Below are positions 36,442-46,838 of a DNA stretch of 64,000 bases, one piece after another. The notes under the pieces were generated by a model. It had not been told where the DNA came from. It saw only the letters and a program-made list of their open reading frames with translations, and searched no databases. Position numbers and translations under genes: made by a program. Position 1 is the first letter of the stretch, and every line of letters begins with the position of its first letter. This stretch comes from CAZLQF01 sp964561545 (GTDB lineage: Bacteria; Bacteroidota; Bacteroidia; CAILMK01; CAYYUA01), in contig CAZLQF010000008.1 in the NCBI GenBank assembly GCA_964561545.1, positions 1 through 64,000 on the forward strand. The letters are read 5' to 3'.

Positions 36442-38397
36442 TTAGCGTTGGATCATGAGTTTTTTGGTTGTCACGGCAGCCTTGTTACGGATTTGAACAA
36501 AATAAATGCCTGGTTCTAAATCACTTGTATTGATAGAATTTCCTTGATGATAAGTTTTTTGCAGAACGGTTTTGCCATTCATATTCATCAGGATCAATTC
36601 TACAGATCTGGAGTTCAGGCCTTTTATTGCAAATGACCGATGGGTAGGATTGGGATAAACAACTGGTTCAAATGTTTTAGGTTCAATTGCTTCGACATTT
36701 TGGGGGTAGTTTTCGATGGGCGATTTAGAAATAAAAGGCCTAATCATTGGAGTTCCCCCTGTTTTAGTTTGCTGCCATTGATCACCGAGGTTGATGAATA
36801 AATTAGAATTAAGGCTGTCCCGGTTGAATTCCTGGTAGTTTTGGTCATACCCAATGTTGAGAATGTAAGGCTCGAATTGCTGCCATCCTATATAAAAAAT
36901 ACCGTTCACGGCAACTGGTGTGTCAAGCTTATAAATAGTGAAGTTGTTATTGGGATGAAAACCATATTCTACTGATAGATCTTTTTCCGTAGCAATTACC
37001 TCCTCATCTGAATTTGAAGCATTAACGCCAAGCTGATCCCAAACTTTTAAATTGAAGGAGCGATCACGTATATCGTTTCTGGAGCGGTTAAAACTCATGC
37101 CAACAGCCCTTAGCGAGTCCTCTTCATTGACATCAAACCTTAAAGCCATTTTACCTTCTACAAACCCGCGTTCATCAAGCTCAAGGCCATAACCCGCTTC
37201 AGCAGTGCCATCGTCATAAGCAAGGTAATCGTGAAAATGCAAGAGAGTGGTGAGTGTATCATTTTGACCTATGTTATCTGAAGCCTGGCCTATGGCTGTG
37301 TTGATCTCTAAATCTAAGCTGTCTCCTGATAGCTCATTGGGGTTAATGTTATTTGAAAACGGCGCAGGATCAAACAAAGCATAGTTAGCTTGGATGTCTT
37401 CCACAAAATTTTGATCAAAAGTGTTCACAACGGTTTCATTGTTGTTAAGGTTAATGACGTTGTAGCCATAATCAACCCTTACCGGAACCTCATCTAAATT
37501 CCTTGCTGTAAAAGTAAATTCATTCCTCAATTCTCTATTGGGATTCCTGATGAATTGGTTCCAGGGCATGGATTGATAACGACTTAGCAAGCCTGCAGGA
37601 GGTTTTACCATGGCCACATCCTGAAAATTGCGTTCATCAAATGACCTGCCCTCGTCCATAAACACATAATCCAGGTGCCAATTATCAAGATTGCCGGACA
37701 CATTACCGTAACTTACAAACCTGAATTGAAACCCCCTGTAAAACATATTAGCAGAATCTGAAAAATTAAAAGGGATCATCACTTGCTCAAAAGGTTTGGA
37801 CCCATCCCCGCCTGATGCTGCCCAAATTCTTTTCCAGCTTGAGGAATCCCAGAATGTTTCCTGCCAAATGGCTATTGGTTTAAATTCCAAAATCAATGAG
37901 TCATCATCTTCGGGTAAATCGCCATAGCCTTTGGGCTGGTAAAAGAAACTCAGGTATATAGAATCGCTTGCGTCCAAGCCGGAGAGATCAAGGTGTTGAG
38001 ATGTTAACGTGTCAGCACGGCCTCTTGAACTCTTACGGGAAGCATTGTACGGATTGCCAAACTTATTAAGACCATTGAAAGTAGCCACATTGTAGGAAAT
38101 GGGGTCAATGGGATAAGAATTGTTGATGAAAACCTGCTTATTTTGCCATAATTCCTGGTTTGGATGTACCTGATCATAAGTGAAGTCATCAAAAAAAGGC
38201 AATTGCAAGGTATCTCTTGTTTTATTAAGGCCTCCTTTTTTGGATAATTGGTTTTGTTGCTCATTAAGTTGAGGGTTGTTTTGAAGCGGGACGATCACTT
38301 CCTGCCCTGAACTGTTAAGAGATATTAAGATAAGACTAATAAAAATCGGGATTATTTTGATCACAAATGTTAGTTTATAGCTTTCAAACGTAAGCAT
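36442..38397 (-). CDS. Secreted protein with T9SS type A C-terminal sorting domain
   Basis: A 651-residue exported protein. The N-terminus has a signal peptide hydrophobic core (IIPIFISLILISL). Near residues 60-260 are beta-rich segments with a pattern like MAM/jelly-roll domains. The last ~80 residues form the type IX sorting domain: PVVYPNPTHRSFAIKG, VELILMNMNGKTV, LEPGIYFVQI and a basic ending KKLMIQR. After export this domain is cleaved as the cargo is anchored or released. No catalytic motif is evident, so the role at the cell surface is unknown. Confidence 0.92.
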   Translation of the reverse strand: MLTFESYKLTFVIKIIPIFISLILISLNSSGQEVIVPLQNNPQLNEQQNQLSKKGGLNKTRDTLQLPFFDDFTYDQVHPNQELWQNKQVFINNSYPIDPISYNVATFNGLNKFGNPYNASRKSSRGRADTLTSQHLDLSGLDASDSIYLSFFYQPKGYGDLPEDDDSLILEFKPIAIWQETFWDSSSWKRIWAASGGDGSKPFEQVMIPFNFSDSANMFYRGFQFRFVSYGNVSGNLDNWHLDYVFMDEGRSFDERNFQDVAMVKPPAGLLSRYQSMPWNQFIRNPNRELRNEFTFTARNLDEVPVRVDYGYNVINLNNNETVVNTFDQNFVEDIQANYALFDPAPFSNNINPNELSGDSLDLEINTAIGQASDNIGQNDTLTTLLHFHDYLAYDDGTAEAGYGLELDERGFVEGKMALRFDVNEEDSLRAVGMSFNRSRNDIRDRSFNLKVWDQLGVNASNSDEEVIATEKDLSVEYGFHPNNNFTIYKLDTPVAVNGIFYIGWQQFEPYILNIGYDQNYQEFNRDSLNSNLFINLGDQWQQTKTGGTPMIRPFISKSPIENYPQNVEAIEPKTFEPVVYPNPTHRSFAIKGLNSRSVELILMNMNGKTVLQKTYHQGNSINTSDLEPGIYFVQIRNKAAVTTKKLMIQR

Positions 38398-38557
38398 GCA
38401 TTCTAATATTTTTGTTTTTCAGGTTTAGTATATAAGGGTCCAAAATTCGATGTTCAAACTCAAATTTAAGTTTTTGGAACTCCGAACTTGAAACCTCGAA
38501 CATGAAACCAATTAACCGATTATCCAATCAACTAATTACCAAGACCACCTACTTCTA

Positions 38558-39385
38558 TCATTCATCATTTTCGATGGAAGCTGAGTCTTTATTTGTTTTT
38601 CCCATCTTAATGGCATCGTATTGTTCAGGTTTTGTAAGCCATACATCAATAGCTTCACCTTGAGGAATTTCCTTTTGAGGTTGGTATTCAGGTGCTTGTT
38701 GGTATATAAGTGCTTTTGAGCTATCTACAATATTACTATCATAAACAACCGCACCAACGTTCAATCCACTGGCTTTAAGGAAAAACCTGGTTTCATCTAA
38801 AGTGCGGCCTTTTAAATTTGGTAAATCCACTTTGGTGGCCGTTTCACCACCTTCAAGGACCAGATCAATAGCAGTACCTTTAGGCACGTCTTTGCCAGCT
38901 TTAATTTGTTCTCCATTAAGTTCCATACGTTTAACCGCATTTTTGGCAATGCCCGGAACGTATTTGAGCTCGCCTGCTTTTAAATCATGGTTCTTAAGAA
39001 TTTTTAAAGCTTGCCGCAATGAAACATCTTTTAAATCAGGAAGCTCCACTTTTGGAGGATTGGTGGTATTAAGGGTCAAGTAGATCTTGCGATTGCGTTT
39101 TACTTTTGATAAAGGCCTGGGATGCTGCTCAATAACGGTTTTAGGTTGCTTACCGGGCACGTAAACGGAGTCACTTATTTCCATTCTCATATTCTTATCA
39201 TTCAATGCCTTTTTAGCTTCCTTTACTTTTTTACCCTTTAAATCCGGTACTGATAGGGATTCATTGTGATGGGTATAAACCTCCAAATATTGGAAAAAAC
39301 CCCACAGCAGTCCAAAACCTAACAACAGGGCGATAAGCAGGTTAATAAGGAAGACTTTACTGATCAGAAACTTAAGAACGTGCAC
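38558..39385 (-). CDS. PASTA domain-containing membrane protein
   Basis: A 275-residue protein with an N-terminal transmembrane helix (VFLINLLIALLLGFGLLWGF) and three extracytoplasmic PASTA repeats starting at VPDLKGKKVKEAKKAL, LPDLKDVSLRQALKIL and LPNLKGRTLDETRFFL. PASTA domains bind peptidoglycan or beta-lactams in other proteins; here there is no kinase or transpeptidase domain. The start overlaps the end of the D-Ala-D-Ala ligase gene by 14 bp, a tight coupling that supports a cell-wall role. Confidence 0.94.
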   Translation of the reverse strand: MHVLKFLISKVFLINLLIALLLGFGLLWGFFQYLEVYTHHNESLSVPDLKGKKVKEAKKALNDKNMRMEISDSVYVPGKQPKTVIEQHPRPLSKVKRNRKIYLTLNTTNPPKVELPDLKDVSLRQALKILKNHDLKAGELKYVPGIAKNAVKRMELNGEQIKAGKDVPKGTAIDLVLEGGETATKVDLPNLKGRTLDETRFFLKASGLNVGAVVYDSNIVDSSKALIYQQAPEYQPQKEIPQGEAIDVWLTKPEQYDAIKMGKTNKDSASIENDE

Positions 39386-42074
39386 CTACCTTCATTTTTT
39401 TTTGAGAGCCGAAAGTAATAATTTTATTCAGAAAATCGACCGGACGGTAATTATTGAGTGCTGCCTGATGGAAAATGGCAGTAGCTGGCGTCAAGCCTGG
39501 TAATGCATTAATTTCAATGACAACGACATCCACTTCATGGTTATCATAAACCCTTACAAAAGCGTCAATCCTGGAATAGCCACTAATGCCGGTGGCAATG
39601 GCAATATCCTTTAAGACTTGTTTAACCTTATCCGAGATCAATTTGTTGGTTTCATGATCATCAGCAAATCTTGCAGGTGTAATATTTTGTCCTTCTCCTG
39701 CCAGGAATTTTTCCTCCAGGGATAAAATGCCTTCCTCGGCTAAAGCCTCCGAAGGTTCAAAAATTTCGTACTCCAAGTTGTTTTGGTCATCATAATGGGT
39801 CAGTAATCCTCCAGTGATCTCCAGAAATCGCTCCGCATTGCCTTTTTCTACCAATTGTTCTACCATGAAGTAATCCTTAGGAGGAAATTCTTCGGTAGCA
39901 GACACGGACAATACATATTTGGAAAGATCGGGCAACTCCGCAGAAGACCTAAAAATGACCTCCATGTATTCCTCCAATTGCTTATTGTTGTCGATCTTTT
40001 TAACAGCCGAGCTGCATCCATCATCGGAAGGTTTGGCCACAAGCGGGTAGCCTATTTGATTTTCGATTCTTTGAATTACAGACGCCTTCTCTTTTTTAAA
40101 CTGTTCTTTGGAAATGAAGGAATGGTCCGCTACTAAAAAACCTTTTTGTTTGAGGAATTGGTTGGTTTGGTATTTGTCAATGGTTAGTTCCATGCAATCG
40201 GGGTCTGGGCCATTGTAAGGGAGGTTCAGTTTTTGAAGTTCCTTAATCAGCGAACCATCTTCTCCAGGCCGGCCATGCAGGCCTAAAAATGCAAAATCAA
40301 CTTGCTGGGCAAGGTCTTCCAGGTTAATTTTCCTCGGGTAGAAGTCATAATTCGGTGAAGTGTATTTGGCAGTAATGTTTGCTCCCTCTTGTATGATCTG
40401 ATCTAAAATGCCAGTAATCCTGAAATTTTCAATTTTATTCCGGATGTCATCGGCATTGTCTTTAAGCAATAAGTTGATGGGGATTTGGTAAAATTCCCAA
40501 TCTTTGGGATTGCCGGTTAAAAATACCGGTATTGGCTCATATTTTTGGGAAGATGCCAGTTTTTCAAAAACATTGCGGCCGCTTTCTACTGATATGTGGC
40601 GTTCAGAAGAATAGCCTCCTAAAATAACCGCCACTTTCAGTTTTGTTGACTTTTCCTTTTTGAGCCCTTGGATGTTCTGGTCCAGCGCTTGAAGTTGTTG
40701 TTCATAAGCATGAATCGGATAGGCAGTTTTAGCCCTTGCTGCAATAGAGCTTCTGATGATGTAAGTTAAGAACTGGCTGGGGCTTAAACCTATTTCTGCG
40801 GCTTGATGAAAAAAGAAAGATGAAGGCAGCATGCCCGAAGTGGTATTGGGATCATTGAGGTAGATATGGCCTTGTTGGGTAATGAAGCCATCAATACGGG
40901 CATATACGTTGCAATGCATGTAAGTAAACAATTCCTCGCATTGACTGCGGATGGCTTGAATGGATTCATCGGATAGATCGATGGGCGTCTTTTTATGGGA
41001 AATGCCAGGTAAATATTTGGCGCGGTAATCAAAAACTTCTCCCTTTTTGATAATCTCTGTAGGGGGAAGCGCTAAAGGTTCGCCATTTTCCTTTTGGATG
41101 ACGATACACGAAAACTCGCGCCCTTCTACCATCGCCTCAGCAAGGACCGTGGGCTCACCTTGATAAGCTTCCAGGTAGATGGTTTGTTCTTGATGGTTGT
41201 CGTTGACAAAAGTTTCCCTTAGTTGGTGCAAGACCTCTTCCGGATGGTAAATAATTTGATCATTCAGTAAAACGGGCAACCCAATGCCATCCTGAAGGTC
41301 GGTAAATCCTCGTACGTATGCTGCTTCTTGTTTTGCTGTAAGCTCAGCCCATTCATCAGCCCTGATTTTCTTGATGAAAAAGGCTTCATTTATGGCATTT
41401 TTAAAAATATCAAAATCCGCATCGTGCAAAATGCGCACTCCTATTGAAGAGCCTTGCGAAGCAGGTTTAATAACACAGGGGAAGCTTACCGATTTTTTGA
41501 TCTCTTCAAAATACCTTCTTTGGCGATCCTCATGGTCCCATTCATGCCGAGGAATTGAGACAGAACTCAAAGTTTTAAAACCTGCAGATTGGAACAAATG
41601 CTTTTGGAGGGATTTATCTATGCCCAAAGCAGATGGATAAATGCCGGCCCCACTATAGGGTATGTCGTAAAATTGAAGCATGCCCTGCAAGGTGCCGTCT
41701 TCTCCGTAGGGCCCGTGCAAGGTTAAAAAAGCAAAATCGATCATTGCTGGTAAATCCTCTAAACGGATCCTTGTACCAATCTTACTTATGAGCGCATCAT
41801 TGTCTTCTTTTGTTAGTTGGCCAAGGCTTTCCCGGTAAATTTGGTAATTGTTGAGGCTATCGGGTAAGGAATCAATAGGAGGGTAAAAGTCCCGGATGCT
41901 GCCCTTGTACAAATATTGCCAATCAAGGTGAATGAAATTGCCTGTGCTGTCAAGGAATATCGGAACGGGTTCGAAAAGGGTTTTATCAAGACTGTCATAT
42001 ACGGTGCGGCCTCCTGCAAAGGATACTTCCCGCTCACGGGAATTTCCGCCAAAAATAATGCCTACTTTCATCAT
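39372..42074 (-). CDS. Double D-alanine-D-alanine ligase (two ATP-grasp modules in one chain)
   Basis: Makes the D-Ala-D-Ala dipeptide of the peptidoglycan stem. The 900 residues are about 2.5 times the usual 300-360 and consist of two Ddl-like halves. The first begins KVGIIFGGNSREREVSFAGG and the second, from residue ~478, KVAVILGGYSSERHISVESG. Each has a substrate-loop (PYSGAGIYPSALGIDK; PYNGPDPDCMELTIDK) and a lysine-glycine loop (CVIKPASQGSSIG; LVAKPSDDGCSSA). The magnesium site reads EINALPGLTP in the second half but NDPNTTSGMLPS in the first, where Asp replaces Glu. Both halves may act, or the first may be modified. The PASTA gene follows in the same operon. Confidence 0.9.
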   Translation of the reverse strand: MMKVGIIFGGNSREREVSFAGGRTVYDSLDKTLFEPVPIFLDSTGNFIHLDWQYLYKGSIRDFYPPIDSLPDSLNNYQIYRESLGQLTKEDNDALISKIGTRIRLEDLPAMIDFAFLTLHGPYGEDGTLQGMLQFYDIPYSGAGIYPSALGIDKSLQKHLFQSAGFKTLSSVSIPRHEWDHEDRQRRYFEEIKKSVSFPCVIKPASQGSSIGVRILHDADFDIFKNAINEAFFIKKIRADEWAELTAKQEAAYVRGFTDLQDGIGLPVLLNDQIIYHPEEVLHQLRETFVNDNHQEQTIYLEAYQGEPTVLAEAMVEGREFSCIVIQKENGEPLALPPTEIIKKGEVFDYRAKYLPGISHKKTPIDLSDESIQAIRSQCEELFTYMHCNVYARIDGFITQQGHIYLNDPNTTSGMLPSSFFFHQAAEIGLSPSQFLTYIIRSSIAARAKTAYPIHAYEQQLQALDQNIQGLKKEKSTKLKVAVILGGYSSERHISVESGRNVFEKLASSQKYEPIPVFLTGNPKDWEFYQIPINLLLKDNADDIRNKIENFRITGILDQIIQEGANITAKYTSPNYDFYPRKINLEDLAQQVDFAFLGLHGRPGEDGSLIKELQKLNLPYNGPDPDCMELTIDKYQTNQFLKQKGFLVADHSFISKEQFKKEKASVIQRIENQIGYPLVAKPSDDGCSSAVKKIDNNKQLEEYMEVIFRSSAELPDLSKYVLSVSATEEFPPKDYFMVEQLVEKGNAERFLEITGGLLTHYDDQNNLEYEIFEPSEALAEEGILSLEEKFLAGEGQNITPARFADDHETNKLISDKVKQVLKDIAIATGISGYSRIDAFVRVYDNHEVDVVVIEINALPGLTPATAIFHQAALNNYRPVDFLNKIITFGSQKKMKVGARS

Positions 42075-42213
42075 AATACAAAGGTAGTACGAATTCTTAA
42101 TTACCGCAATGGATTCAATACTTATAAGCCATCAATAATTAGTGCATGTTGCTAAAAATGTAAATATCAACAACTATCTAATTCTTTGAGGGATCATTTT
42201 TCTTTGGCTTTGC

Positions 42214-43384
42214 TTAAAACCGAATCGATAACTTAAGCTGTGGCGAAGTTAAAGATTGGTCTTCTAAGTTATTGAGGTTAAAGGTGTTATCACCATCCAG
42301 GATAGGTGCTGGAGGCGCAATAGAAAGGGAAGATTGCGTATTATCATTTAATAGGCCCCTTTTATTAAGGTTTTGAGTTTTCATTGATTCTAATAATAAC
42401 TTATAGAGAAGGGTTCCGGTTAAAAAAGTGGGGATGGCGGATTCAAGCTTAGGAAAATCTGAATCTCTGTTTAGATCAGGAAGTACCAAATTTTGTAATA
42501 CAGCATCAGTTGCAACACTTGCTAATAATATTGCCCCCAGTTGTTTGCCCTGGCTTCTGGAAAGTCTCGCGTTGGAAAGCCAAATTCTGCTTAGTGTTGA
42601 GCTACTGATCATCCCCCCAATCGGAACCAGGATGTAGCCGCTGGATATTGAAATTGGTCTTGAAATAACAACATAGTGTTTATGCTGTAATATATACCAA
42701 ACATTGTAAAAGCATCATTGGCTATAAAATCCCCTCTGCTTCTGTTGGAATTTTCAGCAAGCTTATGGCCTATAAAATAGCCTGTTCCCGCTCCAGCTAA
42801 AGTTGTAATGGCTTTAGGCGCTAAAATTAGGCCAGTTGCAAAACCCATGGTGCCATAGTGTTTATAGTGGGAAACTCTGTTATCGTCCCATTCATCTTTC
42901 TTACCCAGCCAATATCCAAATGCTCCTAATCCTATACTCGAAATTCCGCCGTACAAATTTCTTTTACTACCCCCGGATCCGAAACCGCCTCCTTCCAAAG
43001 CCCTTCCATAAAAGACCCCAATATCTCAAAATGGTGATTGAGCCAAATAGCACTGGGGTCCACTTGTCCTTTAAATGCTTTTACAACAGGCGGTGATGCA
43101 GTTGCCAGAAAAATGCCCAACGGAATAAAGGGAGAGGAACTCTCAATTCCTGCTGTTATCATGCCTGATTGGATAAAACTCATTGGCAGGGAATGTGCCA
43201 GATGGCCAATCGTTAGGGTGACACGACCCGAATTAATTTTAGACTCATCATAAGGCGGATAGTGGGAAGGCTGCCGCGTGGAGAAATAATTTGACGACTC
43301 AGTCTGGGCATAAAGCTTGGAAGCGCTTATTAAGATCAAGGCCAAACAGGTTAATAAAACGAAGTACTTACCATATTTCATCAA
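42214..43384 (-). pseudogene. Frame-disrupted exported protein gene (two apparent frameshifts)
   Basis: Three overlapping minus-strand frames look like one ~390-residue protein. Frame one (43384-42932) has a signal peptide (YFVLLTCLALILISASKLYAQ) and runs to FEILGSFMEG. Frame two continues with GGGFGSGGSKRNLYGGISSIG (from about 42998) to FTMFGIYY. Frame three picks up at about 42665 with HYVVISRPISISSGYILVPIGG and ends LKLSIRF. Glycine-rich central helices and a terminal Phe are outer-membrane-like features. Either the gene is decaying or the sequence has two indels. No family is recognised. Confidence 0.65.
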
Positions 43385-43518
43385 TTAATTTGCTTTTAAA
43401 AGGAAGACGAAAAATTAAAATAATGATACGATTTTGTAAGCGTTTGAACACTAAAGCTAATAAAAAATGTTTAATTTATAGCGTTATTTAAGTACCGCTA
43501 TTAAAACAAATATCTTAC

Positions 43519-43671
43519 ATGGCTGCAACCATAAAACCATCTAAAAAATTAAATGGCTACCATCTCAAAAACGCTTTAATGGCCAATATGAGCGATCAGG
43601 AGTTTTACAAGTTTTGCAAGGAACATGAAGTATTGAAAAAAGAATATTCTGCCAAAATGAAATTCTCATAA
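43519..43671 (+). CDS. Possible small ORF or gene remnant, 50 residues
   Basis: ATG-to-TAA frame with coding-like composition (starts MAATIKPSKKLNGYHLKN). The stretch MSDQEFYKFCKEHEVLKKEY vaguely resembles the N-terminus of Uma2-type nuclease-fold proteins, which would make this a truncated remnant. The similarity is weak and by eye. No ribosome site or promoter is clear. Confidence 0.35.
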   Translation: MAATIKPSKKLNGYHLKNALMANMSDQEFYKFCKEHEVLKKEYSAKMKFS

Positions 43672-43791
43672 CTATTGCCTTTTTAAAAACTTTGGAAGGA
43701 GAAACGGACCAGTATTTTGAAATTTTTAAATTATAGCTTAAAAAGGAGCAATCACTTTAAATTTTATAGCATTAAAATCTAACATCTAAAC

Positions 43792-45570
43792 ATGGCTAAA
43801 GACACACAGGAACAACTCGCATACCTCAAGGGAGGCGAATTCATCGTTAAAGACGTAGACCCAGCGGATATTTTTATCCCTGAGGAATTTACAGAAGAAC
43901 AAACCCAAATTAAGGGAGCTGTCCAGGAATTTTTGGAAAAAGAAGTTTACCCCAACCTGGATGAAATCGATGAGAAAAAGGATGATGCCATGAAACCCAT
44001 AATGGAGAAGGCAGCTGACCTTGGGTTTTTGGGGCCTGCTATCCCGGCCGATTATGATGGATTGGGGCTTGATTACATTAGCATCACCATTCTATCAGAA
44101 GCCGTTGGCTCAGGACATTCTTTCCCGGCTGCCATTTTAGCCCATACGGGTATCGGAACGCTGCCCATTCTTTACTTTGGCACAGAACAGCAAAAGCAAA
44201 AATACCTACCATCTTTAGCCAAAGGTGAAAAGATCGGTTGTTATTGCCTCACAGAACCAGGCTCAGGTTCGGATGCCTTATCGGCCAAAACAAAGGCAGT
44301 GCTCTCAGAAGATGGCCAACATTACATTCTCAATGGCGAAAAGATTTGGATTACCAATGGCGGTATGGCGGATACGTTTATTGTCTTTGCTCAAATAGAT
44401 GGCGAGCACTTTACCGGCTTTATTGCGGAAAAGGATTTTGAAGGTTTGAGCACAGGTGAAGAGTTGAAAAAAATGGGCATTAAAGGTTCCTCTACGGTTC
44501 CCGTTTATTTGGATGATTGTAAAGTGCCCAAGGAAAACCTTTTGGGAGAAATTGGGAAAGGCCATCACATTGCTTTCAATATTTTGAACGATGGACGCCT
44601 CAAATTGGGGGCTGCTACTTTAGGGGCTGCCAAAAGAACGGCTGAACTTGCCCGCAATTACACCAAGGAACGGGAACAATTCGGTAAACCTATTGCTGAA
44701 TTCGGGGCCATCAAACACAAGCTGGCCGAACAGGCCATTCGAATTTATGCTACCGAATCAGCCCTTTACAGGACAGCTCAATATGTCCAAAATATTGAAA
44801 AGGATTACCTCAAACAGGGTTCTTCTAAAGGAGAAGCCATGCTCGGCGCTTCCAAGGAATATGCCATAGAATGTGCCATCATGAAGGTTTATGGCTCAGA
44901 AATGGTCGATTATGTGATTGATGAAGGAGTACAAATTTATGGCGGCTATGGCTTTTCAGAAGAATATCCAATGGCCAGAAGCTATCGGGATGCCCGAATC
45001 AATCGATTGTTTGAAGGTACCAACGAGATCAACCGACTCTTGACCATCGATATGATCGTACGCAGGACGATGAAAGGCGAAATTGACCTGATGACGCCTG
45101 CCAAACAAATCCAAAACGAGTTAACCTCCATGCCCGCGCCTGAAGAAGCAGAAGAGCCTCTGGCGGAGGAGAAGAAGGCAGTTAAGCAAATGAAAAAAGC
45201 TTTCCTAATGGCAGCAGGTGCAGCTTACCAGGAAGTAGGGGAGCAACTGCAGGAAGAAGAGGAAATTGTCATGAATTTGGCGGACATCCTTTTGGAAACT
45301 TTTATAGCGGAATCAACCCTTTTAAGAACGCTTAAACTCATTGGTAAAGATGGCGAAGAAGCCCGTCAACATGAGGCCAATATGACCAAAATTCACATTC
45401 ATAATGCAATGGATAACGTTAATAAGGCTGGCAGAGAAGCAGTTGCCGGATTTGCCCAAGGCGATATGCTTAGGATCATGAACCTTGGCATGAAACGTTT
45501 TACTAAAATTGAAGCGGTAAATCTTAAGGAGTTAAGGAGGAAGGTTGCCAAGCAAGTATTAAAGGCCTGA
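43792..45570 (+). CDS. fadE: Acyl-CoA dehydrogenase family protein, FadE-like
   Basis: First step of beta-oxidation: FAD-dependent formation of 2-enoyl-CoA. The 592 residues comprise the acyl-CoA dehydrogenase core (CLTEPGSGSDALS, ITNGGMADTFIVF, YTKEREQFGKPI) plus an extra helical C-terminal domain of about 150 residues. The catalytic glutamate lies in RLFEGTNEINRLL. This length and the extra domain match Bacillus FadE, which works with FadN and FadA. Those two genes are also in this window but about 40 kb away. It has its own upstream region of ~120 bp. Confidence 0.95.
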   Translation: MAKDTQEQLAYLKGGEFIVKDVDPADIFIPEEFTEEQTQIKGAVQEFLEKEVYPNLDEIDEKKDDAMKPIMEKAADLGFLGPAIPADYDGLGLDYISITILSEAVGSGHSFPAAILAHTGIGTLPILYFGTEQQKQKYLPSLAKGEKIGCYCLTEPGSGSDALSAKTKAVLSEDGQHYILNGEKIWITNGGMADTFIVFAQIDGEHFTGFIAEKDFEGLSTGEELKKMGIKGSSTVPVYLDDCKVPKENLLGEIGKGHHIAFNILNDGRLKLGAATLGAAKRTAELARNYTKEREQFGKPIAEFGAIKHKLAEQAIRIYATESALYRTAQYVQNIEKDYLKQGSSKGEAMLGASKEYAIECAIMKVYGSEMVDYVIDEGVQIYGGYGFSEEYPMARSYRDARINRLFEGTNEINRLLTIDMIVRRTMKGEIDLMTPAKQIQNELTSMPAPEEAEEPLAEEKKAVKQMKKAFLMAAGAAYQEVGEQLQEEEEIVMNLADILLETFIAESTLLRTLKLIGKDGEEARQHEANMTKIHIHNAMDNVNKAGREAVAGFAQGDMLRIMNLGMKRFTKIEAVNLKELRRKVAKQVLKA

Positions 45571-45683
45571 CAGGAAGCCTTTTAATTTGTAAACTTTGCT
45601 GAGCAGCAATAGGAATTACGAATACTTAAACCAAACCAAAACTGATATTGTTAGGAATTTGAAAATTACTTAAAAAACAATCC

Positions 45684-46787
45684 ATGATAGGGCAAAGATT
45701 TACGGAGTTTATCCCCGAGGATCAAAAGGAAGGCGCAGAATTTGAAAATTTACTCAATTTATTCCTTGAAATTCTCAATTACACTTCAGGCGATGTGAAC
45801 GAAGCTTTAAACTGGATGAACCAGCTCGACCAAAAATATAACATTACCTCCGAGGAATATGGCATGGGGGACTTCATTGAAGACCTAAAAGAAAACGGTT
45901 ACATCCAGGAAGAATCTCAACAAGGCACTTCTTACAAGCTTAGTGCAAAATCCGAGCAAAGCATTCGCCAACGCTCACTTGAAGAAATATTTGGAAAACT
46001 TAAAAAATCCAAACAAGGCAATCACTCAACTAAATATCCGGGTGGCGGTGATGAACCAACTTCAGAACGAAGGGAATTCCAATTTGGTGATACCGTTGAT
46101 AACATCGCCATGACCGATTCATTAAGGAATGCCCAGGTGAACCATGGCCTAAATGATTTCATGCTTACAGAAAATGACCTGGAAATCAACGAAACCGAAT
46201 ACAAAGCCCAGACCAGCACGGTCCTAATGATCGATATATCCCACTCCATGATCCTTTATGGGGAAGATCGTATCACCCCGGCCAAGAAAACCGCCATGGC
46301 TTTATCAGAAATGATCACCAAGAAATACCCTAAGGATACGCTTGATATCATTGTTTTTGGCAATGATGCCTGGCAAATTAATATTAAAGACCTGCCTTAT
46401 CTTGAAATAGGGCCCTATCATACCAATACCGTTGCAGGACTTGAATTGGCAATTGATCTGCTTAGGAGGCGCAAGAATGCCAATAAGCAGATTTTCATGA
46501 TTACAGACGGCAAGCCCACCTGCATGAAAGTTGGTATGAAATATTACCGGAATGCATTTGGTATGGATCGCAAGATCATCAATAAAACTTTAAATCTGGC
46601 TACCCAATGCCGCAGAAGTGGCATTATGATCAATACTTTCATGGTAGCGTCAGATCCTTTCTTGCAGCAATTTGTAAGGGAATTTTCCCAAGCAAACAAC
46701 GGACGGGCCTACTACACAGACCTTGAGGGCTTGGGAGAATTTGTTTTTGAGGATTATGAGCGCAATCGCAGAAAAAACATGCGCTAA
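45684..46787 (+). CDS. VWA domain protein (partner of the downstream AAA ATPase)
   Basis: A 367-residue soluble protein. The N-terminal ~170 residues are helical and acidic and not recognised. The C-terminal von Willebrand A domain has a complete metal site: DISHSM (DxSxS), a downstream Thr in HTNTVAG and TDGKPT. Such VWA proteins pair with MoxR-like or magnesium-chelatase-like AAA+ ATPases to insert metals or remodel proteins. The gene 51 bp downstream is such an ATPase, so the two form a two-component machine. The target is unknown. Confidence 0.9.
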   Translation: MIGQRFTEFIPEDQKEGAEFENLLNLFLEILNYTSGDVNEALNWMNQLDQKYNITSEEYGMGDFIEDLKENGYIQEESQQGTSYKLSAKSEQSIRQRSLEEIFGKLKKSKQGNHSTKYPGGGDEPTSERREFQFGDTVDNIAMTDSLRNAQVNHGLNDFMLTENDLEINETEYKAQTSTVLMIDISHSMILYGEDRITPAKKTAMALSEMITKKYPKDTLDIIVFGNDAWQINIKDLPYLEIGPYHTNTVAGLELAIDLLRRRKNANKQIFMITDGKPTCMKVGMKYYRNAFGMDRKIINKTLNLATQCRRSGIMINTFMVASDPFLQQFVREFSQANNGRAYYTDLEGLGEFVFEDYERNRRKNMR

Positions 46788-46838
46788 AACTGAATTTTTT
46801 ACCCAATTAAACCATTTAAAACCTAAGATAATAACCGT

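Noticed and set aside
38440..38520. GTTC/GAAC-rich stretch resembling a repeat family
   Set aside because: Units are irregular and do not form a periodic array; low-complexity intergenic DNA is enough to explain it.
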